The notes under the pieces are model-generated. The model did no database searches and was not told the DNA's origin. It saw only the letters and a program-made list of their open reading frames with translations. Both the position numbers and the translations under genes were made by a program. A DNA stretch of 64,000 nucleotides from Tateyamaria omphalii (GTDB lineage Bacteria; Pseudomonadota; Alphaproteobacteria; Rhodobacterales; Rhodobacteraceae): positions 2,604,001-2,668,000 of the forward strand of contig NZ_CP019312.1 of assembly GCF_001969365.1 (NCBI RefSeq), given 5' to 3'. The number at the start of each line of letters is the position of its first letter. Within the stretch, counting starts at the first letter, position 1. Below, piece by piece: positions 56,825-64,000 of the stretch.

Positions 56825-57294
56825 GTTACTGTCTTCCGTTTTGCTAAACGATGGTCCGTCCGTTGACGTCCACCTATGGTTAAAGGCCCCCGAAGGTGCC
56901 CGGGTCGAGTGCTGGCAGGGCGGACGACACGTCCGCCTTACGAACAACGGCAAAGCCCCGGACGAATCCGGGGCGGTGCAGATGGGGTCGTTTACGGCAG
57001 GGGTCGGGTGGGGTCAAGGGGCCGGGCGTTCGGTCCGCGCACAGTGCAATCGGCCATTACGGAACAGCACGCGAATTCCGTCGCGTATTTCCAAATTATT
57101 TGCCCAATACGCAATACCCCCGAATTTCCGTCGCAGTGAAATAAGCTGAATTTACAGGCATCGCGCAATTACGCGCTTAGGGCTGCGCAATCCCATGCCG
57201 AGCCATCTGCCGCCGCGTTGATTCAATCCGGGAGCAATAGATACATCGCCAAACGACCCGAAACAAAAATACCCCCAATCGCACTGCCAGAAAC
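56825..57294. other. Leader/promoter region of rplB and upstream flank of the sulfotransferase-like gene
   Basis: This 470-bp gap has two perfect hairpins (GGCGGACG / CGTCCGCC at 56918-56936 and GCCCCGGA / TCCGGGGC at 56955-56974) and a promoter candidate upstream of them. The part beyond 57050 is AT-richer and holds no gene. Confidence 0.6.
56989..57017 (-). promoter_or_regulatory. Candidate promoter for rplB-to-rplP
   Basis: On the minus strand: TTGACC, 17 bp, TAAACG. Transcription from here would give a leader of about 155 nt including both hairpins. The -10 match is weaker than for rplO and rpmC. Confidence 0.5.
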
Positions 57295-58278
57295 ATGACC
57301 GCGAAAATCTTCATTCATATCGGCCCGCCCAAAACAGGAACAACTGCCCTGCAATTCGCCGTCCAGAATGCAACACTGACACGCGCACGGTATGGCGGGT
57401 GTTTTCAACCGCGCGAGAACAACACCGGCCTGTCGGCAAAGGTGCTGGCGCACGCCCATCTTCCGGACGCAAAAGGCAGCGCCAAACGCGCCGAGATCCG
57501 CAAAGAGTTCAAAGACGCACTCAACGCCGGCCAATCCGTGTTCATTTCCGAAGAAATGCTGCTGCTGGGCGACAGGCACTTGCAATCGCCCGACCGGCTT
57601 GAGGCCCTGGCCGACATGGTGCAGGGCATGCCCACGGTCATCCTGCTGACATTGCGCCGGCCAAGCGACGCTATTCCATCTCTCTATCAGGAATTGTATT
57701 TGGGTCTGGAAGGCAAATACTGGCGTGACTTCAACGGCTTTTGCACCAGCCGTCATGTGCATTGCTACCGATATAAATGTATCATTCAACGGTTGACCGC
57801 GCTTGGTTTCGAAACGCTCGTCCTGTTAAATTTCGAAATGCTGAATGACTTTCCCAAACACCTGGCGCAATTCCCGGAACTGGACGGCATCCAAGCAATT
57901 ACGGCTTTGCAACAGAAAAACATCAGCAAAACCGGCGCGGCGGGCGCACGCTGGTTGCCCGCAATAGATGCGGGAAGTGTTTTGACATCGATCCTCAGCC
58001 ATAAACGGCACAGGCTGATTGCCAAGTGTAGACGCAAATCTCCGTTTCTCTCAAAACTATTGGCGAAACACGTCCTCAAGGAACAGCTTGCAACCCTGTC
58101 GGTCCCAACCGACATCGCCGCGGAATTGGACGTCGATTTCCTGGAACTGACGGCAGATGTCGGGACAATCAGACGGTTGTCATCAAAACATGACGACCCG
58201 ATCAGGCATGGCGCTCGACCTCAGCGCCAGGGGGCTTCCAAACCCTACCCCCGCCCCCGATACGGCGGCACGCCCTGA
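57295..58278 (+). CDS. Sulfotransferase-like protein
   Basis: A 327-residue protein whose N-terminus '[16 protein letters not shown]' (5-20) matches the PAPS 5'-phosphosulfate loop of sulfotransferases; '[17 protein letters not shown]' fits the 3'-phosphate-binding R/S region. Substrate unknown. It lacks a good ribosome-binding site. The last 11 codons overlap the convergent queF gene, giving an unusual Arg/Pro-rich tail that may be a stop-codon read-through extension. Confidence 0.75.
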   Translation: MTAKIFIHIGPPKTGTTALQFAVQNATLTRARYGGCFQPRENNTGLSAKVLAHAHLPDAKGSAKRAEIRKEFKDALNAGQSVFISEEMLLLGDRHLQSPDRLEALADMVQGMPTVILLTLRRPSDAIPSLYQELYLGLEGKYWRDFNGFCTSRHVHCYRYKCIIQRLTALGFETLVLLNFEMLNDFPKHLAQFPELDGIQAITALQQKNISKTGAAGARWLPAIDAGSVLTSILSHKRHRLIAKCRRKSPFLSKLLAKHVLKEQLATLSVPTDIAAELDVDFLELTADVGTIRRLSSKHDDPIRHGARPQRQGASKPYPRPRYGGTP

Positions 58279-58709
58279 TCCGGGATCCACACGCCCTCCG
58301 GCATCTCCCCCGTCTGCCAGAATACATCAATCGGGATCCCGCCGCGCGGATACCAATACCCCCCGATGCGCAGCCACGCGGGCTCCAGAAAACCCACCAA
58401 CCGCCGCGCAATGGAAATCGTGCAATCCTCGTGAAACGCCCCGTGATTGCGGAACGACGTGAGGTACAGCTTCAGCGACTTGCTTTCGACCAGCCATTGC
58501 CCCGGCACATAGTCGATCACCAGATGAGCAAAGTCCGGCTGGCCCGTCATCGGGCACAGCGACGTGAACTCCGGCGCCGTGAACCGCACGTTATAGGCCA
58601 CGTCGGCCTGCGGGTTCTGCACCCGCTCCAGCTCCGCCTCTTCGGGGGATCGGGGCTGCACCGTGTCGCCGCCCAGCTGCTTGAGATTGCTGTAGATCGT
58701 ATCGGACAT
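58245..58709 (-). CDS. queF: NADPH-dependent 7-cyano-7-deazaguanine reductase
   Basis: A 154-residue type-I QueF: catalytic Cys52 in '[16 protein letters not shown]', Asp59, and the family motif ESKSLK (75-80). It reduces preQ0 to preQ1 for queuosine synthesis. The start at 58709 is chosen because the upstream extension is not QueF-like. It overlaps the sulfotransferase-like gene by 34 bp at the 3' end. Confidence 0.93.
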   Translation of the reverse strand: MSDTIYSNLKQLGGDTVQPRSPEEAELERVQNPQADVAYNVRFTAPEFTSLCPMTGQPDFAHLVIDYVPGQWLVESKSLKLYLTSFRNHGAFHEDCTISIARRLVGFLEPAWLRIGGYWYPRGGIPIDVFWQTGEMPEGVWIPDQGVPPYRGRG

Positions 58710-59005
58710 CGTCTTTTCCTCTTGTCTGGGCCGTGCTTCTGTCAATGGCTGCACCCTATCATCGCACGCATTGTCGGATGGGGTGGCCACAACGCCAGCG
58801 CATTTGGCCGTCACATGTCACATGGGTGCTGCGCAAACACCAGACCGACACAGCATTGTAGGTAACGGTGTGATATATGTTCGGCGGGCGCCGGGCCATC
58901 GGATGGCGCTTTGCTGCGGTCCCGTCGCGCAGACGATCCAGATCAATTCGTGCCCATGCCAAACGCGTTATTTTGCCCATGCCTCCCACCGCAAAGGACA
59001 CCCCT

Positions 59006-59341
59006 ATGCCCAAATCCTCACATGCCGAAACCGATCCCATGACCGCCACCTTCGCGGCCTTCAATCCCACCGCGGCACAGGCGTGGATGGAGATCACGAC
59101 CGAGTGTACCCGCTTCGCCATGGAGCGCATGCAAAAGGACCTCGCCGCGCAGCGCGCGATGATGGCGTGCACCTCACCGACCGAGTTGATGGCAATGCAG
59201 TCGACCTATTGCCGCGAGGCCGCGCAGGACTACACGGACCAAGCCACGCGGATGGTCGAGATGATGACAAAGGCCACCGCCAAGGCAACCGAAGGCGTCA
59301 CCGCCCCCGCCTCCCGCAAATACGACGACATCCCGCTCTGA
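59006..59341 (+). CDS. Phasin-like protein
   Basis: A 111-residue, helix-rich protein: 'FNPTAAQAWMEITTECTRFA', 'ERMQKDLAAQRAMMACTSPT', 'YCREAAQDYTDQATRMVEMM', the pattern of Phasin_2 proteins that coat polyhydroxyalkanoate granules. AAAGGA precedes the ATG at 59006. Its last codons form the first unit of a degenerate tandem repeat running to about 59830. Confidence 0.75.
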   Translation: MPKSSHAETDPMTATFAAFNPTAAQAWMEITTECTRFAMERMQKDLAAQRAMMACTSPTELMAMQSTYCREAAQDYTDQATRMVEMMTKATAKATEGVTAPASRKYDDIPL

Positions 59342-59830
59342 CACGAGGGGACCAGATCTGCTCTGTCCCGCCGGACTCAAGTGACATAACGGCATCCACC
59401 TGCCGCCCCCCGGTCCATATCAGCCGCCAGCGGCGTGAACGCCTCTGCCCTGCCCTGCCCTGCCCTGCCCTGCCCTGCCCCGAAAATTACGAGCCTTCCG
59501 TTCTGACAAGGGCGCAAGCGGCCTGCTCCGTCGCTCCGAGCACGATTGACACAACGGCTCCCACCTGCTGCCCCTACTCGTGCCAGCAGCCAGCGGCGCA
59601 CCGCCCCCACCTCCCGCAAAAATGACGAACCTTCCGATCTGATGAAGACGCAAGTAACCGGCCCTGCCGCATCGAGGCGCGCGGGACATGACGCCTCCAC
59701 CTGCCATCCCGCGGCCCATGGCAGTATCTAAACGGATCACCGTCCACACCGCCCGCAAAACGACAAGCCTCCTGTCCTGACAAGGACGCAAGTGGCCTGC
59801 ACTGGCCCGCCGGGGCGTGATGAATGTAAG
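59299..59830. repeat. Degenerate tandem array seeded by the 3' end of the phasin-like gene
   Basis: About four imperfect units, anchored on ..CTGA at 59339, 59504, 59640 and 59778 (spacings 165, 136 and 138 bp). Shared blocks include 'CCGCCCCC.CCTCCCGCAAA', 'GACA.AACGGC..CCACCTGC' and 'CAGC.GCCAGCGGCG'. The extra length of the first spacing is mostly a (TGCCC)7 run at 59446-59480. Confidence 0.75.
59446..59480 (+). repeat. Simple repeat (TGCCC)7
   Basis: Seven perfect copies of TGCCC inside the second unit of the tandem array. Non-coding; slippage-prone. Confidence 0.9.
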
Positions 59831-59936
59831 GCCCCACTCACCCATGGCGAACGGCTCAATTCCCTAACAAATACCTAAACCGCCGCCACAACCCCTTGAT
59901 TTCGCACAAACCAAGGCCTGTCCCACCACGGGACAA

Positions 59937-59970
59937 CGAAAAAACCCCGACCGCTCACGCAGCCGGGGTT
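59937..59970 (-). terminator. Intrinsic terminator after rplW
   Basis: On the minus strand: AACCCCG, loop, CGGGGTT, then TTTT. It lies 41 nt past the rplW stop and shares loop and flank sequence with the terminator after rplP. Confidence 0.85.
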
Positions 59971-59980
59971 CTCAATTTCC

Positions 59981-60003
59981 GTAGGGTGGGCAATTTGCCC
60001 ACC
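59981..60003 (-). repeat. Stop-adjacent palindrome after rplW
   Basis: GGTGGGCA, 3-nt loop, TGCCCACC, CTAC, beginning 8 nt after the rplW stop and ahead of the terminator. The central bases differ from other copies. Confidence 0.8.
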
Positions 60004-60011
60004 AAACCCGA

Positions 60012-60308
60012 TCAAAGACCGGTGGTCACGTCGATCGTGTTGCCTTCTTCCAGCGTGACATAGGCCTTTTTCACGTCCTTCCGCTTGCCCAACTGGCCGC
60101 GGAACCGCTTGACCTTGCCCTTGGTGATGGTCGTGTTCACGGCCTTCACCTTGACCCCAAAGAGCGCCTCGACGGCCTCCTTGATCTGGGGCTTGTTGCT
60201 GTCCATCGCCACTTCGAAAACGATCGCGCCATTCTCGGACGCCATGGTCGCTTTCTCGGTGATGATCGGCTTGCGGATCACGTCATAATGTTCTGCCTTG
60301 GCGCTCAT
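60012..60308 (-). CDS. rplW: 50S ribosomal protein L23
   Basis: A 98-residue protein: '[18 protein letters not shown]', '[18 protein letters not shown]'. Overlaps rplD by ATGA. Last gene before the first accessory segment. Confidence 0.98.
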   Translation of the reverse strand: MSAKAEHYDVIRKPIITEKATMASENGAIVFEVAMDSNKPQIKEAVEALFGVKVKAVNTTITKGKVKRFRGQLGKRKDVKKAYVTLEEGNTIDVTTGL

Positions 60309-60922
60309 TTCAAACGGGCCTCCAGTGCTTCGACACCCGCCTTCGTGATCACCAGGGTGTCACGCTTGAGGATGTCATATACGTTTGCACCCATCGTCGG
60401 CAGGATATCCAGACCTTCGATGTTGCGCGATGCCTTCAGGAACTCTTCGTTGACCGAAGCCCCGTCGATCACCAGCGCACGCTTCCAGCCGAGGTCCTTG
60501 ACCTGTTTGGCCAGAGCGGCGGTCTTGCCCGCAGTGCCCGCATCCTCGATGATCACCAGCTCGCCTGCCTTGGCCTTGGCCGACAGGGCGTGCTTGAGAC
60601 CCAGCTTGCGGAACTTCTTGGGCAGGTCGTGGCCGTGCGAACGCGGTGTCGGACCCTTGTAGATACCACCCTTGCGGAAGATCGGCGCGTTGCGGTCACC
60701 GTGGCGTGCGCCGCCGGTGCCCTTCTGGCGATAGATCTTCTTGGTCGAGTAGCTGGTTTCCGAACGGGTCTTGACCTTGTGCGTGCCGGCCTGAGCGTTG
60801 TTGCGCTGCCAGCGAACCATGCGGTGCAGGATATCGGCGCGCGGCTCGAGACCGAACAGGTCCTCGCTCAGCTCGACCGATCCGGCTGTGCCGCCGTCCA
60901 GTTTGATGACATCAAGTTTCAT
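60305..60922 (-). CDS. rplD: 50S ribosomal protein L4
   Basis: A 205-residue protein: '[20 protein letters not shown]' is the L4 extended-loop signature. ATGA overlaps at both ends link it to rplC and rplW. Confidence 0.98.
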   Translation of the reverse strand: MKLDVIKLDGGTAGSVELSEDLFGLEPRADILHRMVRWQRNNAQAGTHKVKTRSETSYSTKKIYRQKGTGGARHGDRNAPIFRKGGIYKGPTPRSHGHDLPKKFRKLGLKHALSAKAKAGELVIIEDAGTAGKTAALAKQVKDLGWKRALVIDGASVNEEFLKASRNIEGLDILPTMGANVYDILKRDTLVITKAGVEALEARLK

Positions 60923-61782
60923 GCGTCACCTTCTTTCTTGTCTGCGTCACCATCTTCGGCCTTGTCGGCTTCGATGGACGCTTCGGCTTCCTTCAGGGCT
61001 GCCGTTTCGGCGGCGGCTTGCTCTTCGGCCAGACGCTGTGCTTCGGCTTCCGCTTCGGCGGCGGCGGCTGCGGCGGCTTCTTCGGCGGCGCGCATCGCTT
61101 CTTCCTTGGCGGATTTCAGAGCGGCGGGCAGGATCGCGTTTTCAGGGAACGGCTTTTTGACCGCATCCTTCACGGTGACCCAGCCACCTTTCGATCCGGG
61201 CACGGCACCCTTAATCATGATCAGACCACGGTCGCTGTCGGTGCGCACAACCTGCAGGTTCTGCGTGGTCACCTTGGCAGCACCCATGTGGCCGGCCATC
61301 TTCTTGCCCTTGAACACCTTGCCGGGGTCCTGACACTGGCCGGTCGAACCGTGCGAACGGTGCGAAATCGACACACCGTGCGAGGCGCGCAGACCACCGA
61401 AGTTGTGGCGTTTCATGGCACCGGCAAAGCCTTTACCAATCGACGTGCCGGTGACGTCCACGAACTGACCTTCGAAGTAATGGTCGGCGATGATCTCTTC
61501 GCCCACACCGATCAGGTTGTCCTCGGTCACGCGGAACTCGACGAGCTTCCGCTTGGGTTCGACCTTTTGGGCGGCGAAGTGGCCGCGCATGGCTTTCGAC
61601 ACGCGCTTGACCTTTGGCGTACCGGCGCCAAGCGTCACAGCAGTGTAGCCGTCCTTGTCCGAGGTACGCTGACCGACAACCTGAAGGGCGTCGAGTTGCA
61701 GCACGGTGACGGGCACTTGCTTGCCGTCTTCCATGAACAGCCGGGTCATGCCGACTTTCTTTGCGAGAATTCCAGAGCGCAT
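60919..61782 (-). CDS. rplC: 50S ribosomal protein L3 with long acidic C-terminal tail
   Basis: A 287-residue L3: '[20 protein letters not shown]', '[20 protein letters not shown]' and '[19 protein letters not shown]'. The canonical fold ends near residue 215; the remaining ~70 residues are Ala/Glu/Asp/Lys-rich and likely helical or disordered. The ATG at 61782 has AAGGAGG at ideal spacing. Confidence 0.97.
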   Translation of the reverse strand: MRSGILAKKVGMTRLFMEDGKQVPVTVLQLDALQVVGQRTSDKDGYTAVTLGAGTPKVKRVSKAMRGHFAAQKVEPKRKLVEFRVTEDNLIGVGEEIIADHYFEGQFVDVTGTSIGKGFAGAMKRHNFGGLRASHGVSISHRSHGSTGQCQDPGKVFKGKKMAGHMGAAKVTTQNLQVVRTDSDRGLIMIKGAVPGSKGGWVTVKDAVKKPFPENAILPAALKSAKEEAMRAAEEAAAAAAAEAEAEAQRLAEEQAAAETAALKEAEASIEADKAEDGDADKKEGDA

Positions 61783-61795
61783 ATTCATACCCTCC

Positions 61796-62116
61796 TTACG
61801 ACTGCAGCTTGATCTCGACATCCACACCAGCGGCGAGGTCGAGCTTCATCAGCGCGTCCACGGTCTGGGGGGTCGGATCGACGATGTCGAGAAGACGCTT
61901 GTGCGTCCGGATCTCGAACTGATCGCGGGATTTCTTGTCGATGTGCGGACCGCGCAGAACAGTGAACTTTTCGATCTTGTTCGGCAGCGGAATGGGGCCG
62001 CGCACGGACGCACCGGTGCGTTTGGCGGTGTTGACGATTTCCTGCGTGGACGCGTCCAGCACACGATAGTCAAACGCCTTCAGCCGAATGCGGATGTTTT
62101 GGCTTTGCATGGCCAT
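61796..62116 (-). CDS. rpsJ: 30S ribosomal protein S10
   Basis: A 106-residue protein: '[19 protein letters not shown]', '[20 protein letters not shown]'. AGGGA lies upstream of the ATG at 62116; an ATG at 62110 is the alternative. Confidence 0.97.
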   Translation of the reverse strand: MAMQSQNIRIRLKAFDYRVLDASTQEIVNTAKRTGASVRGPIPLPNKIEKFTVLRGPHIDKKSRDQFEIRTHKRLLDIVDPTPQTVDALMKLDLAAGVDVEIKLQS

Positions 62117-62230
62117 TGTCGTGTTCCCTTGACTTAGGGCTTCCAACGGAGAGGAGGAGCATCGACCACCGACACCCCTCGTCGCGTCTCGGGGGTGCCG
62201 GGCAACGCCCGGTGCACCCAATGTGCGGCA

Positions 62231-62289
62231 ATTGCTTTTGCTTGCAAAAGCAATGGGAGCAGCACCCGGGGACCATCCCGGGCGCTGCT
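62231..62289 (-). other. Two strong hairpins between tuf and rpsJ
   Basis: An AGCAGC.CCCGGG / CCCGGG.GCTGCT stem (62258-62289) begins 10 nt after the tuf stop, followed by a perfect 11-bp ATTGCTTTTGC / GCAAAAGCAAT stem (62231-62254). Neither has a T-run; they may process or partly terminate the tuf transcript. Confidence 0.65.
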
Positions 62290-62299
62290 TGCCAATGAC

Positions 62300-63475
<1,176 letters not shown>

Positions 63476-63504
63476 TGCAAAGCTCCTTCTTTGTCTCGTG
63501 TCGC

Positions 63505-63557
63505 GGTGGGCAGATTGCCCACCCTACGGGGGTGGTAGGGTGGGCAATCTGCCCACC
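63505..63557. repeat. Inverted pair of stop-adjacent palindromes between fusA and tuf
   Basis: Two GGTGGGCA..TGCCCACC palindromes whose CTAC tags face each other (63505-63527 and 63535-63557). The second begins 7 nt after the fusA stop. Confidence 0.8.
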
Positions 63558-63564
63558 GCTGGAA

Positions 63565-64000
63565 TTACGCGTATTTCGACTGGATCTCGTCGCTGATGTT
63601 CTGCGGGACGGGATCGTAGTGGTCGAACTGCATGGTGAACTGGGCACGGCCCGACGACATCGAACGCAGCGTGTTGATGTAGCCGAACATGTTGGCGAGC
63701 GGCACCATCGCGTCGATAGCGATGGCGTTGCCGCGGTTTTCCTGGCCCGACACCTGACCCCGACGCGATGTCAGGTCACCGATGATGCCACCGGTGTATT
63801 CCTCAGGCGTGATGACCTCGACCTTCATGATCGGTTCCAAGAGCTTCGCACCCGCCTTCTTCATGCCTTCGCGCATGCCCATGCGGGCGGCGATTTCAAA
63901 GGCCAGAACGCTGGAGTCAACGTCGTGGAATTTCCCGTCGATCAGGGCCACCTTGAAGTCGATCACAGGGAAGCCCGCGAGCGGACCGCTGTCCATGACC
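63565..64000 (-). CDS. fusA: Elongation factor G (C-terminal part)
   Basis: The frame runs off the right edge. It encodes the C-terminal ~145 residues: '[20 protein letters not shown]', '[20 protein letters not shown]', '[20 protein letters not shown]', which is EF-G domains IV-V. First ribosomal-cluster gene in the window on the minus strand. Confidence 0.96.
   Translation of the reverse strand, partial: VMDSGPLAGFPVIDFKVALIDGKFHDVDSSVLAFEIAARMGMREGMKKAGAKLLEPIMKVEVITPEEYTGGIIGDLTSRRGQVSGQENRGNAIAIDAMVPLANMFGYINTLRSMSSGRAQFTMQFDHYDPVPQNISDEIQSKYA

Larger units (their letters stand above)
59342..60011. other. 670-bp segment between the phasin-like gene and rplW
   Basis: Contains the tandem array, the rplW terminator and a stop-adjacent palindrome. 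Several minus-strand open frames here are GC-bias artefacts across the repeats; no gene is supported. Confidence 0.65.

Noticed and set aside
56951..56976. Terminator call for the GCCCCGGA/TCCGGGGC hairpin upstream of rplB
   Set aside because: No T-run on either strand and no gene ends just before it; treated as a leader hairpin instead.
59299..59830. Repeats considered as a CRISPR array
   Set aside because: Units are long, degenerate and without conserved 25-37-bp repeats separated by unique spacers; no cas genes nearby.

Overview
This 64 kb window is high-GC chromosomal DNA from an alphaproteobacterium, most likely the Rhodobacteraceae (Roseobacter group). The reasons are the BztABCD-type amino-acid ABC transporter, the order rpmH-rnpA-yidD ... 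yidC-MOSC-engB-argB, an ATP12-type F1 chaperone, a phasin-like protein, a dimethylglycine-dehydrogenase-like demethylase, and the content of the ribosomal cluster. I cannot name a genus from the sequence alone. There is no prophage, complete IS element, CRISPR array or rRNA operon.

Layout. (1) 1-12.5 kb is metabolic: the end of a DadA-like oxidase, a GH25 lipoprotein, a large demethylase, then a minus-strand run (2-hydroxyacid dehydrogenase, frameshifted gamma-glutamyltransferase, GlcD-like FAD oxidase, Spondin_N protein), an SH3 protein, RidA, a quinone-reductase-like enzyme and a BON-MscS channel. (2) 12.5-17 kb has tRNA-Gln and tRNA-Arg around a gene-poor gap, then an operon of TVP38/TMEM64 protein, disulfide oxidoreductase and histidine kinase. 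(3) 17.2-27.5 kb is housekeeping on the plus strand: rpmH, rnpA, yidD, ttcA, an EAL protein, yidC, MOSC, engB, argB, a sterol-desaturase-like protein, an Fe-S protein and a SixA phosphatase, several joined by ATGA or GTGA overlaps. (4) 27.5-32 kb is bztABCD. (5) 32-37.8 kb is atp12, a HAD phosphatase, rluC, crcB, rarA and a Deg protease. (6) 37.8-64 kb is the fusA-tuf-S10-spc-alpha ribosomal supercluster on the minus strand, ending with rpoA and rplQ.

The most notable feature is that the ribosomal supercluster, usually one uninterrupted run, is cut four times. Accessory segments sit between rplW and rplB (phasin, queF, sulfotransferase-like), rplP and rpmC (two small proteins and a 2OG-Fe(II) oxygenase-like gene), rpmD and rplO (two PQ-loop-like membrane proteins, an HCCA-isomerase-like protein, a VWA protein and a low-GC orphan) and adk and rpsM (a low-GC secreted orphan). 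Upstream parts end in intrinsic terminators (after rplW, rplP, rpmD and finally rplQ), and candidate sigma70-type promoters with 17-bp spacing restart rplB, rpmC, rplO and rpsM.

A second unexplained signal is a family of short palindromes with stem-preserving sequence variation and a flanking CTAC or TTAC tag. Five copies begin 7-8 nt after the stop codon of fusA, rplW, rplR, rpoA and a small orphan gene. Two clusters of degenerate tandem repeats (53.3 kb and 59.3-59.8 kb) lie in the accessory segments. Promoters, functions of orphan genes and effects of the repeats are inferences from reading the sequence; no database search was possible.
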